The notes below the pieces were generated by a model, which had not been told where the DNA came from, did not search any database, and worked only from the letters and a program-made list of their open reading frames with translations. From assembly GCF_033958435.1 (NCBI RefSeq), contig NC_134137.1, positions 171,691,501 through 171,755,500 on the forward strand: 64,000 bases of DNA. The letters run 5' to 3'. Position numbers and translations under genes: made by a program. Within the stretch, counting starts at the first letter, position 1, and each line of letters starts with the position of its first letter. The stretch is from Carettochelys insculpta. Lineage: Eukaryota; Chordata; Testudines; Carettochelyidae. Positions 1-11,825 of the stretch are shown here, piece by piece.

Positions 1-283
1 ATCCCTTCCTGTGGTTGTAGGGATGGAGAGAATGCAGCTTCACTCCAGCCTGGTTCTGAACATGGGATTTTGTACACACTAAACAAATATGATAAACTTG
101 TAGGGCTGTGACAATTTTCCCCAAACAGGAAAACACAGGAGCTTTCATTTTCTGAAAATGCTCACTGGGAGCGTAGTGTTGCTGGCCTGGATCTCCAGCC
201 TAAGAAGGATTAAACACCTCACCCACTCTCTTCAGGCACTTTCCTCACAGCATAATTTAGTAATTCATACATAACCTCATAAA
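1..283. other. no recognisable feature
   Basis: I see no coding potential beyond short random frames, no tandem repeat and no repeat family I can name. Confidence 0.5.
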
Positions 284-574
284 GGGCTTGTCTATACTTA
301 CCAGAAGATGAATGTGATGAGGTCGATCTTCCGAAGTTTGATTTTGCACATCTGGTGAAGATGCAGAAAAAAAAGTCGACCTCTCTGGGTTCAGCTGTTG
401 ATCCACATACTCCATGATATTGCTTAAAGTAATGGATGTTGATGCAAGACCAAAGGGGCTCAGACGTCACTAGGGAAGTAAGTCAATTCTGATACACTGA
501 TTCTAGCTACGCAAATGCCATAGCTAGAAGTGCATATATCTGAAATTGACTTATCTCCCTAGTATAGAGTGATC
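284..574 (+). mobile_element. miniature DNA transposon, family B copy 1
   Basis: The left end (GGGCTTGTCTATACTTA) and the reverse complement of the right end (GATCACTCTATACTAG) form short imperfect inverted repeats. The interior closely matches 45121-45363, including a shared stretch with GCTACGCAA, TAGCTAGAA and TCTGAAATT. The GTCTA(C/T)AC-type ends resemble the PIF/Harbinger-type elements elsewhere in the window, but the superfamily is an inference. It encodes no protein. Confidence 0.55.
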
Positions 575-1569
575 TTAAGTAACGCAGCAGTGTTACACAT
601 TTGACAACACAGGCTGCATAGCCCCATAACCTTAATGCTGCATCACCTTCTGTGTTTGGGGGCCTGTCAAGGAAGCCATCCTCCTTCCTGCAGCTCTCCT
701 CCAACAAAGCACTCAATACCTTATAAGCCCCACCTGCCCCTCTCCCCGGCTGGCTCTGATAACTAAACAGAGATGGCTGGCCCCAGGCTATCAAAGAGGC
801 CTGCTACAGTTGGAGAAGGGACCTGAACACACTGAAAAGGATATTATGAAATAACAGACACTTATTTACTCCTCTCTCTCTCTCACACACACACACACAC
901 TCTATCATAAAGAAAAGTTTGCATTCCTGTAAGTAAAACACATGAACTGAACCCCCAGTCTACCAGCCAGGTGCCCCCGCCCCACTCTTCTCTATCTGCC
1001 TTCAATAGTTCTACATTTTAATCAATCTATTTGTTTTTTTAGCACCCAGTCTGCTTTCAGTCGACCTGTTCTGAATGTGCCAAAAACCTACGCTGGACTG
1101 ACACTGAGTTAGCTGAACAGGATTGCAGACTTTTTAAAAGTTCTGAACTTTAACCATTCTGTCTTTCATGATTTTAGTTCCATACAGCCCCACCAATTAC
1201 ATGTAATAGGCTGTGATACTGCCACCTTCATAAACACAGAATTGGGGTAGAAGTCTGGATCTTCAATTTTTAAATGAAAACACAGGAGGAAGGGACTCTG
1301 GGCTACATTCCATCTTGCATGTTTATGCCTCTCCTTCCTGTTCTGTGCTCAATCTGGGAACAATCACATCAGATAAGTAACAGAAAGATCCCATAGCTTC
1401 CCTGAATCATATTTTAATGATATCTTCATGTGGTTCCATTTCTGTGCTATTAGAAGCAGCCAAATTTCCACTGAGATGATTGTGGTATCATCGGATGCTA
1501 ACCTGTTGAGTCCTGCCGCAACCTCCTGTAACTGCTTTTGGAACTGTCTCCTGCAGGAGTTCTTCATTG
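575..1569. other. no gene seen; one microsatellite inside
   Basis: Apart from the CT/CA repeat at 872-901 I see nothing I can assign. Frames on both strands are short and show no known domain. Confidence 0.45.
872..901. repeat. (CT)n(CA)n microsatellite
   Basis: A run of CT dinucleotides passes directly into CA dinucleotides. Confidence 0.95.
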
Positions 1570-1970
1570 TGTTGCTCCCCTTTGCGGGGGCTTCAGAGAG
1601 AGACTGTGGCAGAGAAAAGCTGGCAGACGTGATTATAGCTGATAGAAAGACAAGGGGGAGGAGTGAACTTCAGCATCTTGGCTGCCACTTCCGCTGTCTT
1701 CTGGGACCCTGGACCTTCTTCCTTCTAATCCAGAGAAGCCCTGACCAGACCAAGCCAGAGAAAAAGAAAAGATGATCCCCACCACCTCTAGCAGCTCAGG
1801 TCAAATCCTGAAAGCTACCTTGGTCTCCTCCACCTCGACTCCAATGTGTCCTTTTCCTTCACCACCTTATTTCTTCTTTTCTATCCCTCTCCTGTCTAAT
1901 AAAGGTTGGGCCTAGCTGATCAATTCTGCATATTTTGCAACACTCCTATAAGCCTGTGACCAAAACAGCA
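1570..1970 (+). mobile_element. possible solo LTR (weak)
   Basis: The segment begins TGTTGCTCCCC and ends AAAACAGCA, a TG...CA outline. It contains AATAAA at 1898-1903 about 70 bp before the right end, as a retroviral-type LTR would. I see no clean target duplication and no clear TATA box. A processed transcript tail is an alternative reading. Confidence 0.3.
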
Positions 1971-2397
1971 GTCTTCCTTGGGAATTGAAATCAGGACGTT
2001 TTTTAAGGGAGTGGTTTGAAAAAATTACTACATGGGCATCACTGCTGTATCTAGCTCACCACGGGAGAGGATCAAAGGATATGGGGCAGGCTTGTACTGT
2101 TTGCCAAGTCTTAGAGTGGCTGATAAAACTGGGTGCTGTGACTGCATTTTTCCTGCTGTGAAGTTACACGTAAGAATCAACATCAAAGGTGGAAGTTGCC
2201 TTCTCTCTTGTGCTGCTGTTCTTTTCTCTGCCCTTTTGTGTGTGCCTTGTTTTGCTGTCTAAGAAATGGGATTGGACAACAGAGATGACAGCTCTACCTA
2301 ACTAACTTCTACTTTCCATAAAAGAACAGTTACTATCTTCTCTAATACCTTCTAAAGGAGACTTTAAATCAGTTTTTGTACCAAATGGCTGGCGGAC
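1971..2397. other. no recognisable feature
   Basis: Short random frames only; no repeat family recognised. Confidence 0.45.
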
Positions 2398-2681
2398 GCG
2401 AGACCAATTTTTAAAAAGCGCTCCAGAGATGATCCTGGCAATTACAGGCTGGTACATCTAACTTCAATATCAGACAAACTGACTGATATTATAGTAAAGA
2501 GCAGAGTTGTTAGACATACAGATTAAAATAATTTGTTGGCAAATAATCAACATGATTTTAATAAAGGGAAATCATGACTCATCAATATACTAGAATTCTT
2601 TGAGGCAGTAAACAAGCATATGGATAATGGTGGCCCAGTGGATATAATATACTTAGATTTTCAGAGGGCCTTTGACTAGGT

Positions 2682-3860
2682 CAAGTGTCAGCAACCAAAA
2701 CAACAAGACCACCCATTTTTTCCAGTCTGGTTGGGGGAAAAAAAAACCAAAACCCCCAATAGTTCAAGAGCCGCAACACATGTGAATACAAGAAAGTCCT
2801 TAATAAATAACATTAAACCACACTTTTCGTAACCCCTATTTTAAAAACAGCACAGACTGTGGTGTGGTCAGTTTCATTCCTTGGCCCCAGGTCCTCTGTT
2901 TAGTCCACTGGCCCCACTGTATGCACCACGTTACCCTTGCTGGGGCAGGGGGCAATCTGCGGGGGATGCCGGTGCCCCCCCAACTCGCTCCAGGTTCTGG
3001 CCCAGGGACCCTGGACAGCCGCTACCTGTGAGGGCTGACTTACTTCGCCCTGGCCCCTGTAGCTTCTCTCCCTGGGCCACTTCCCCCAGGTGCTTCTCCC
3101 TGGTATCCCCTTCCTCGAGTGGTAGTCATGGCAGCTGGTCTCCTCCTTAGTTTGGCTCCTTCAGCTGACCAGTTCCTCCAAGTCTCTGGTGAGGCTCCAG
3201 GCCCTCCCTGGGTTGGGGCAGCACAGCACAGCACAGCACAGCACAGCCCCCCTGGGTTGCTGAGGCTCCTGTCCTCTTTCATAGCCCCAGGTGTTTCTCT
3301 CAGTCTCCTTCCTTCCTTCTCCTCACTCATCTCCCAAACTCTCCTTCACCACCCTTCCCTTGCCCTGCATGGAGAAGAGCTTATAAAGGTAGCCCTGAGT
3401 AGGATCAGCTGGCCCTGATTGATTTAGGGCAGCCTACTCCTCAGCTGTTCCTACTTTGGTTGCCAGCTCTGTCTCAGCTCTCTTTTTACTCCTGCCTCCC
3501 CTCTCCTGGCCCCACCCTGCCACAACACACAACGATGCAATACATGTTTACCGCAAGATGTTCACAAACTTTTTACATATGTTATTTCCTCACACTTTAC
3601 GTGTGTGTTTGTACCACTGTCTTCCTGACTTTCATTCCCGAACCTTCTCTATCTCTGGAGAACGCTCAGGGGAGGTATCCAACATTTCAATATCACATAT
3701 CATTTGCTATTTAGTTAAGAACTGTTCATTGTTGTGCTTTTAGATGTTCACAAAATAACCAGGAGGGGTTTTTTCTTCTTTGTAGTTATAGTGTCAGGAG
3801 CCACAAAAAAATCCTTTAAGAGCCACAAGTGGCTCTGGAGCCACAGGTTGCAGACCCCTG
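2682..3860. mobile_element. hAT non-autonomous element, copy 1
   Basis: The ends are imperfect inverted repeats: CAAGTGTCAGCAACC at the left and, reverse-complemented, CAGGGGTCTGCAACC at the right. They are flanked by 8-bp near-identical duplications (GACTAGGT at 2674-2681, GCCTAGAT at 3861-3868), the size typical of hAT. It lies inside a CR1 reverse transcriptase frame that continues on both sides. The ends match 38751-41776. About 650 bp of GC-rich sequence (roughly 2870-3525) has no counterpart in that copy. No transposase is encoded. Confidence 0.8.
3219..3247. repeat. (GCACA)n pentanucleotide repeat
   Basis: About five perfect five-base units inside the GC-rich interior of the hAT element. 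Confidence 0.9.
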
Positions 3861-5087
3861 GCCTAGATCCCTCATCAAAGGCTTGTAAATAAAGTAATCT
3901 ATCATAGAATAAGAGGGAAGATCCTCTCATGGTTTGGTAACTGGTTAAACATAGGAGTCAAAAGGTAGGTATAAATGGTCAGTTTTCAGAATGAGAGAGG
4001 TAGCTAGTGGCATCTCCCAGGGGTCTGTACTGGGACCAATCCTATTCAACATATTCATAAATGATATGGAGAAAGGGTTAATCAGTGACATGTCAAAATT
4101 TGCAGATGATACAAAATTGCTCATAATAGGTAAGTTCACAGCAGAGTGTAAAGAACTTCAAAAGTGTCTCTCAAAACTAGATGACTGGACTACAGAATGT
4201 CAGGTGAAATTCAGAGCTGGTAAATACAAAGTAATGAATGTTAGAAAACAATCTCAACTATGCATGTACAATGATGAGGTCCAAATTAGCTGCTACCATT
4301 CAAGACAGATTGTGGAAGCATTGTGGAAAGTTCTCTGAAAACATCCACTCAGTGTGAAAAAGGAAAAAAAGGATGTTGGGAATCATTAAGAAAGGGGTAC
4401 ATGATAAGACAGAAAATATCTCATAGCCTTTTTTAAAAATCCAGGGTATGTCTGCATCTTGAATAGTGTGTGCAGATGAGGTTGGCTCATCTCAAAAAAG
4501 ATATATTGGAATAGGAAAAGGTTCAGAAAAAGGTCAACAAAGGGTATGCATGGAACAATTGCTATCTGACAAGAGATTAATAATACCTGGACTTTTCAGC
4601 TTGTAAAAGAGACGACTAAGGCAGGAACATGATGAAAAGGTCCATAAAATTGTGACTGGTATGGAGAAAGTAAATAAGGAAAAGTTATTTATTCTTTCCT
4701 GTAGCACAAGAACTAGGGGTCACCAAATGAAATTAGTAATAGGCAGCAGTTTTAAAACAAACGAAAGGAAATATTTCTTTCACACAATACACAGTCAACT
4801 TGTGGAACTCCCTGCCAGAGGATATGGTGAAGTCTAAGACAATAACAGCATTTAAAAAAACAGAAAAACTAGATGAATTCAGGGAAAATATTATCCAGGA
4901 TGGGCAGAGATAGTATCCCTAGCCTCTATTTGTCAGGGCTGGGAACGGGAGATAGGTGATGGAGCGCTTGATGATTAGCTGTTCTATTGATTTCCTCTGG
5001 CGCCCCGGCCTTGGCCTCTGTTGAAAGACAGGATACTGAGCTAGATGGACCTTTGGTCTGACCCGGTATGGCTGTTCTTGTGTTCAT

Positions 5088-5532
5088 ACTGACAAATAAG
5101 GGCTGGAGGTTCCTTTTAAAGGGAAGGAACAAGGAACATTGTTAAAACAGTAGCCTTATTTAATTATTTACATTTCAAAACACTTTAACTCTCTTTCCTC
5201 AACTTTGATAAAAGTCTAAAAAGATGTGCAATGATCTCTAAGCCAGCCTTAGGTCACTATATACCTGCGCCTAACCTTCTTTATCACTGTTTCCTACAGG
5301 AGAGATTCATGGTCACATTAACAACTTTGGCTCTTTGGGCCTTTTGTTGTATCTCAGATTAATACAATAGGCCTGAAACTTGAGTTACAGCCATTTTGCT
5401 TTATTCTAGCAGCACAAACCTATCTTTGGTGGATCCAACCCCTGGAGCTTCTCTCCATAATGGGACCCTTGGTGGAAGTCCTATCTAGATTCTATCTGCA
5501 GTACTTATGTGGGGGCCCTATTCCCTTGGGGA
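5088..5532. other. no recognisable feature
   Basis: Nothing identifiable between the CR1 3' end and the next miniature element. Confidence 0.45.
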
Positions 5533-5768
5533 GGGTCTACACTACAATTAAACACCTGTGGCTGGCCCACGTCAACTGACTCAGGGTTGCAATGCTGTAA
5601 GATTGTGATGTCGCCATTCAGTCTGGAGCTCAGACTCTGAGATTCCCCGTGCCCCCTGCCTGATGGGGTTCCTGAGTTTTGACTCCAGCCCAAGCCACAG
5701 AGTGTTCCCTGAAATTTTTACAGCCCCATGAGCCCAAGTGAGGGTGGGTATTTAGTTGTAGCAGGACC
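5533..5768. mobile_element. miniature inverted-repeat element, family C
   Basis: The left end, GGGTCTACACTACAATTAAA, is mirrored at the right end, whose reverse complement contains CTACAACTAAATACC. The arms agree over about 20 bp. No target duplication is clear. The CTACAC-type end hints at a Harbinger-like superfamily, but that is uncertain. It is non-coding. Confidence 0.5.
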
Positions 5769-5845
5769 AACTCATAGTGTTCAGGAATCTCAATATCTGT
5801 AATGTGTCTGCCCTGCCTCCCAGGGATGTTATAAGGCTGTGCTAG

Positions 5846-5960
5846 GATCCCCATGTCACACAGGGGAAACTGAGACTCAGAGAGCTAAAGTGCCTTGCCC
5901 AAGGGGGCAGAGGAAGTCTATGAGAGAACAGGGAATAGAACTCAGTTGTACCAAGTCCTC
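5846..5960 (-). repeat. MIR-type SINE fragment
   Basis: On the minus strand this reads the conserved MIR core: the CCTTGGGCAAG-like block, then the CTCTCTGAGTCTCAGTTTCC-like block. It is old and diverged. Confidence 0.6.
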
Positions 5961-6887
5961 GGAATATGGTGTGACCACCTATCCTCTCCCATAGTATTTG
6001 TCCCCTGCCCCTCAGCTACTAGCAGAGCTAGCACAGGGGATGTGACTGGAATGCCCATGCTTTAGAGGAAGGGTGCTAAAGTGGGAGGTGAATCCCCTGA
6101 GGGTGGCATGAAATTTTGTAAGGCGGGGTGCAGCATGACTGGCTGCTGGGTCTCAGGCTCATCCATCTCATTAAAATGTTGAAATACATTACTGTTTTTA
6201 TGGACACGTATTCACATTTATAAACTGATTAATCAAGTTTTTACATTTTACATATTTATACTCTTACACGTGCCAAAAAGGGTTTGGTTTTTTTTTTCAT
6301 ATGAACGTAACTGAAATGTCCATTGGTTTGGATGACATTAGACAGGTTGGGGGGCCCCGCTAATTGTAGGGACAAAAAGTGAGGCCTGGCATAAAAAGTT
6401 TGCTCACCCTGCCTCAGAGTACTCCCAGCTGCTATTAAAATTCCTTGGGACGGCCAGGAGCTGCTATACATGTAAATTAGAAGCAGCCTTCAGGGTCCAG
6501 AGCAGAGAAGTTCAGCACTGGGAGAGGATAAGGGATATCTTTTAATTTCTGGAGTTTGAACTTAAATGTGCCAATTTGGAAGTACAACTACACCTAGCTG
6601 AAGAATATCATTCGGTAGAAAGGGCGTAGAGCTGCTGCTCCCTATAATCTGTGTGCACTGGGAAACCCTAGTAGGACGGAGTTCCTAATGACATTCTAAA
6701 TTGGGCCACCCATGTCCTTATTTGGAAAGATTCTCTATTTACCTCTGAGATTCATGGTTTACATTTTCAGAAGGCTTTAAGTCTAAGTCTAGACAGAGAA
6801 TTAGTTTGCAATTTGTAAGTTCTTATTTGTACTCACATAGAGTTTTAACCTAATACTTGTACCATTTGTAGTAAATATAGTAGTTGA
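5961..6887. other. no recognisable feature
   Basis: Contains a short poly-T tract near 6286-6297 and nothing else I can assign. Confidence 0.45.
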
Positions 6888-7055
6888 ACCGGGAGTCAAA
6901 ACTTCTAAATGCTATAGAAATCCATCCACTGACTTGCTGCATAACTTTGAGCAAGTCACTTAAGGTGATGATAATACATATCTATCATACAAGGATGTTG
7001 TGAGGTTTGGATAAAGATGAGGAGAAGAAAGGCTACGTAAGTGTAAATTCTTATG
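6888..7055 (+). repeat. MIR-type SINE fragment
   Basis: The plus strand carries GAGCAAGTCACTTAA, then GATAATAC, then GTTGTGAGG at the spacing of the MIR core. It is old and diverged. Confidence 0.5.
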
Positions 7056-8035
7056 CCATAATAGTGAGAAGGTAAAATAATTTTACGGTACAATTTGTTT
7101 CCATTTCCTGAAGAGATGCACACTGCAAGTGACTACCTCAGAATCACCTGAAAGTCTGAAAATGGCTGTTTTCTATGAGGAAAATACTTATGAATATACT
7201 CTAGCAAGGTGTGGCTTGGCTTACATTTAGCCAGTTTTTATTTTACGCACGCTTGGCTTGCCTCTTATTTTTAGTTCCTTTCCAGCATTTCCTTAGTCCC
7301 AGTTACAAATCAAGGTGGCAACAGGGACTCATAGGTTTGCTTGCCCGGATGGAATCCTCCTTTTCAGGCTCCTTTTTGCTTCCTGACATCCCACAGATTT
7401 CCCCCTGGATGCGTCCCGACTTGCATAGCTCTCTTTGAAAAGTAGCACTGAAAGGTCAAAACGAAAGGAGAACCTGCTGGACATCTCAAGGCACATCTGC
7501 TCCCAACTGCTGTTTGTTCTTCTCACATGCTGCATGAGCCTAGGATGAGCTTTATTAAAGGGACTCTGCTGAGTGATGTTCAGACCCAGAGATGGGCCAG
7601 CAGTGACTCCTAATTTTTAACCGTATTTGCTGCTGTACGATATTTGCCTTGTTTCTACTTCCTCGCCTCGTCTTGGGAAGTGCCTTGCTATTTAAGTCTG
7701 CATGAGAACCTGTAGAGTGAGGCACTACTTAGGGAGCTTGGGGTGCAGAGAAGAGGTGAAGGAGTCAGGCATTAAGCCAGACCCCCAGAAATCATTTTTG
7801 AAAAGGTGCATATAATATAAAGAAGCCACTCTCAAGACAGGAGTTAACAGCAGATGCTTCTAAAGAAATCCCAGTTTCTAATTTGGTGTGTAATCTGGTC
7901 CAAAGGTTTATACAGGGTTCTCTCCTCCTTCCCCAACAGGTTCTGAAGCTCCCCTCCTAAACCATTTAAGAAACCATTTAAGAAACATTCTTGGTGCCTC
8001 TCTTGGCAAAGCCTGGGCGGGTATTAGCAGTGTCT
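7056..8035. other. no recognisable feature
   Basis: Short frames on both strands, without domain signatures or repeat structure. Confidence 0.45.
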
Positions 8036-8217
8036 ACAGCCCTAGACTGGGTTTCCCTCCTGTCTGCAGTCAGGGCCTTGGACTAGCTGCCATTCGGCTC
8101 TGCCTAGAGAGCCAGTCTGTGACAGATCTAGTCTCTAGACAGTCTCTAGGCAGGGCCAAATGGCAGCTAGTCCAAGGCCCTGACTGCAGGCAGGGGGGAA
8201 CACCAGTCTAGGGGCTC
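8036..8217. repeat. large inverted repeat (hairpin)
   Basis: A left arm at 8041-8110 and a right arm at 8143-8212 are reverse complements over about 70 bp with roughly six mismatches, separated by about 32 bp. With a one-base offset the pairing extends a few bases outward. I cannot place it in a transposon family. It may be a foldback element or a local inverted duplication. Confidence 0.85.
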
Positions 8218-9014
8218 AGGACCCTCAGACAGGACACAGCCCCAAAAGAGTCTAGGCTCAGGGCTCTCAGGCAGGGAAGAGCCTGAAACATTTTGTTGCC
8301 CTAGCTCTGGCAGAATCATACAAACGCAGATCTCTTTGCTCGTGGTGGGGAGACTGCCACCTTAAGGTGAAATACGCAGTACAAGGTAGGAGAGTAGACC
8401 CCAGAGATACTGCAGCAAGCAGCAGTATCTGTCACACATTGCTTTCCAGGCCCCCCATGTGCTTCAATAGCAAGCCGATGGTTGTTCAGATTTCCTCTCC
8501 ATTCATCAGATTGCCTCTCATATTCATTCTGCCAAGACCCAGGCAAGGTGAGAGGAGCATTGGTTAAACCTGCAGAACTCTCAAAGCTGAACACAACTCA
8601 AAAGTTACAGCCTGAATACCAGTGAGTTATAACAAGAAAAACCCTCATTTTCCTTCCAGCTGCATTCAAAATGCTTGGTGCTATGGACCAAGTTCCACCT
8701 CAGATTTACACTCTCACCGTCTCATGGAGGTAAGGGGGATGGCTCAGGTGCTATTGAATACCAATAGGTTCTTGAAGCAAATCAAAACAAGTACAGAATA
8801 TGTTCAGATAAGTCTTGAAGAACTAGAAATTCTGCTCTGCTCTTTGGCGTGTGCTTTGATCAGTAACAGTATCATGCCCATATTTATTAGTTAATAGTAT
8901 GCAGTTGTGCACAGTCGTATCAAGAACCAAACCAAGCAGAACAGTATTTTTTTAAGTTCCCGCTGTGTCCTCACAATGGACACTAATCAGAAATTACTAT
9001 TGAAGCATAGCAAA
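8218..9014. other. no recognisable feature
   Basis: No gene or named repeat recognised. The first 60 bp repeat short words of the hairpin arm (GTCTAGG, GGCTCAGG). Confidence 0.45.
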
Positions 9015-9238
9015 ACAGCAGCAATGTAGCACTTTAAGGACTAGCAAAATGATTTATTCAGTGATGACCTTTTGTGGGACAGACCCACTTCATCAGGTCC
9101 ATTTCATTTCCAATACAGACTGATATTTATAAGTACAGAGGACCAAAAAAATTGCAATTAAAAGAAGACAAATCAAATAGGACTGAAGGAAGGGGATGAG
9201 GGGAGAGGGAGATGTGGGGAAGAGGTATGTTAAGTGTC

Positions 9239-11825
9239 CTACCTGAGATAACTATGATCATCAAAGGAAGGGAAGCAGTCCTTGTAATGCATGAGGGAAT
9301 TGATGTCTCTGTTCATACTATGTGTTAATGCGTTGAATTTAAATGTGAATTCCAACTCACAAATTTCTTGCTGTAATCTGTTTTTAAATTCTCTGTGCTC
9401 TAGGACACAAATTCTCAGGTCTTTAACAGAATGGCCCACTCCATTGAAGTGTTCACTGACCAGCTCATGTGTATTGAGTTTCTTGACGTCTGCTCTGTGT
9501 CCATTTATTCTTTGGTGAAGGTTTTGCCCAGTCTGTTCAATGTCCCTAGTGGCAAGGCATTGTTGGCACATAATGGCTACGTCTACACGTGAAGCCAACA
9601 TCGAAATAGGCTATTTCGATCAATAACGTCTACACATCCTCCAGGGCTGGCAACGTCGATGTTCAACTTCGACGTTGCGCGGCACCACATCGAAATAGGC
9701 GCTGCGAGGGTACATCTACACGCCAAAGTAGCACACATCGAAATAAGGGTGCCAGGCACAGCTGCAGACAGGGTCACAGGGCGGACTCAACAGCAAGCCG
9801 CTCCCTTAAAGGGCCCCTCCCAGACACAGTTGCACTAAACAACACAATATACACAGAGCTGACAACTGGTTGCAGACCCTGTGCCTGCAGCATGGATCCC
9901 CAGCTGCCGCAGCAGCAGCCAGAAGCCCTGGGCTAAGGGCTGCTGCCCACGGTGACCATAGAGCCCCGCAGGGGCTGGAGAGAGAGCATCTCTCAACCCC
10001 CCAGCTGATGGCCGCCATGGAGGACCCGGCAATTTCGACGTTGCGGGACGCGGATCGTCTACACGGTCCCTACTTCGACATTGAACGTCGAAGTAGGGCG
10101 CTATTCCGATCCCCTCATGAGGTTAGCGACTTCGACGTCTCGCCGCCTAACGTCGAAGTTAACTTCGAAATAGCGCCCGATGCGTGTAGCTGCGACGGGC
10201 GCTATTTCGAAGTTAGTGCCGCTACTTCGAAGTAGCGTGCACGTGTAGACACAGCTAATGGCATATTTAATGTTGCTGGAAGTGCATGAGAATGTGCCCT
10301 TGATCTTGTAACTAATACGGTTAGGTCCAGTGATGGTATCCCCAGAATAAATATGTGGGCAAAGCTGGCAGCGGGGTTGGTTGCCAGGAAGAGTTCCAGG
10401 ATTAGTATTGCAGTGGTGTAGGCTGTGATTGCTGGTGAGAATCTTTCTTAGGTTAGGAGGTTGTCTATAGGAAAGGACAGGCTTGTGACCTAGGGCCTTC
10501 TGGAGTGTAGCATCATGATCTAGAATAGGTTGTAGGTTTTTAATGATACATTGTAGGGGTCTGAGTTGGGAGCTATAGGCGATGACAAGTAGTGTTCTGT
10601 TATTGATCTTCTGGGGACTGTCTTGAAGTAGGTGGTTTCTGGGCATTTGTCTGGCCCTGTGAGTCTGTTGTTTTACTTCTCTTGGTAGGTAGTTAAGTTT
10701 TACAAATGCTTGGTGGAGGCCTTGTAGTTTTCGGTCTCTGTCAGTAGGATCAGAGCAGATGCAATTGTATCTAAGGGCTTGCCTATAAACAATGGATCGT
10801 GTGGTGTGTGCTGGGTGGAAGCTGGAGGCATGTAGGTAAGTGTAGCAGTCTGTGGTTTTCCGGTTTAGAGTGGTGTCCATGTGGTCATCAGTGATTTGTA
10901 CTGTGGTATCCAGGAAATGTATTTCTTGTGTGGAATAATCAAGGCTCAGATTGATGGTAGGATGCGGATCATTAAAATCTCTGTGGAATTCTTCCAGAGT
11001 CTCTTTACCATGTGTCCAAATGATAAAGATGTTGTCGATGTAGCATGAGTAAAGGAGGGGTAACAGGGAATGAGCGCTAAGGAATTGTTATTCTAAGTCG
11101 GCCATCAAAATGTTAGCATGCTATGGGGCCATGTGGGTGCCCATAGCAGTGCCGCTAATCTGGAGACATAAGTTGTCCCCATATTGGAAATAATCGTGGG
11201 TAAGAACAAAGTTACATAGATCCGCCACCAGATTTGCTGTGGTAACACCAGGGATGGTGTTCCTGATAGCTTGTAGTCCATCTTCTTGTGGCATATGGGT
11301 GCAGAGGGCCTCTACATCCACAGTGGCAAGGATGGAATTGTCAGGAAGGTTTCCAATGTTTTGTAATTTCCTCAGGAAGTCAGTGGTATCTCAGAGATAG
11401 CGATGAGTTCTGGTGGCACAGGGTTTAAGGAGGGACTCTACGTAGCTGGACAGTCTGGTAGTAAGGGTGCCAATACCTGAAATGATAGGGCATCCTGGGT
11501 TTCCAGGTTTGTGGATTTTAGGCAGTTAATAGAATAATGCAGGTTGGGACTCAGATGGTGTGTCTGAGTGAATTTGGTCTTGAGTAGAGGCAGAGAGTTC
11601 TTTAAGTAGACAGTATAGTTTCTTTTGGAATTCTAAAGGGGGATCCGAAGAAAGAGGTTTGTAAAACGTGGTGTTGGATAGCTGTCTAGCTACCTCCTGT
11701 TCATAGTCTGACCTATTCATGATGATGATGGCACCCCTTTTGTCAACTGGCTTGGTTATAATGTCCGAGTTATTTTTCAGATTACGAACAGCACAGCATT
11801 CAGCACAGTTGAGATTGTATTTCAT
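9239..11825 (-). pseudogene. PLE-A reverse transcriptase / GIY-YIG endonuclease
   Basis: Penelope-like polyproteins copy element RNA and use a C-terminal GIY-YIG nuclease for integration. Successive pieces run from N- to C-terminus. 11825-11526 is the N-terminal part. 11321-11121 has the DVEALCT motif and SGTAMGT. The catalytic loop near 11030 reads YIDN instead of YIDD. 10880-10260 is the thumb region ending in CQLCPHIYSGDTITGPN, a Cys/His motif. 9573-9239 has MCQQC and the RINGHR/VSEHFNGVGH endonuclease core. Stops, shifts, the YIDN change and the inserted element make it inactive. Confidence 0.8.
9574..10255. mobile_element. non-autonomous PIF/Harbinger element, 682 bp
   Basis: The ends GGCTACGTCTACACGTG and, reverse-complemented, GCTGTGTCTACACGTG are inverted repeats flanked by TAA(T). 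It cleanly splits PLE-A between the codons for YAI and MCQQC. The right half, reversed, matches the left end of H2 (50205-50520), including CGCCATGGCGGC-like and CAGCCCCTGCAGGGCTCTATG-like blocks. The left half matches the reverse of the H2 right end, including the CCTTTAAGGGAGCGG block. It is therefore an internally deleted H2-type element. It is rich in TTCGAA and ACGTCGAAGT words near its ends. Confidence 0.85.

Larger units (their letters stand above)
2398..4880 (+). pseudogene. CR1 ORF2 reverse transcriptase remnant
   Basis: CR1 ORF2 normally encodes an apurinic-type endonuclease followed by reverse transcriptase for target-primed integration. Only polymerase and C-terminal parts remain. 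In the left piece the N-terminal polymerase motifs are readable through stops, for example an in-frame TAA after RHTD and a TGA after NKGKS. After the hAT insertion, 3991-4338 is open and carries the GISQGSVLGPILFN motif and the catalytic FADD box at 4099-4110. The C-terminal thumb-like part (TRGHQMKL, then the SFKTNERKYFF region near 4750) follows in shifted frames. It is dead, and its lesions include the 1.18-kb insertion. Confidence 0.8.
2398..5087 (+). mobile_element. 5'-truncated CR1 LINE, split by a hAT element
   Basis: CR1 sequence runs 2398-2681 and resumes at 3869. The left piece translates as the start of a CR1 reverse transcriptase, with recognisable DPGNYR and YLDFQRAFD motifs. 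The right piece continues with the polymerase core and ends in the CR1 3' UTR, whose last bases read TTGGTCTGACCC, then GGCTGTTCTTGTGTTC. The same 3' end occurs, inverted, near 39225 and 23812, so the three belong to one subfamily. It is 5'-truncated, as CR1 copies usually are. Many stops and indels indicate an old copy. Confidence 0.85.

Noticed and set aside
8036..8217. MicroRNA precursor
   Set aside because: The arms are about twice the usual length, and nothing in the sequence shows processing. Recorded only as an inverted repeat.
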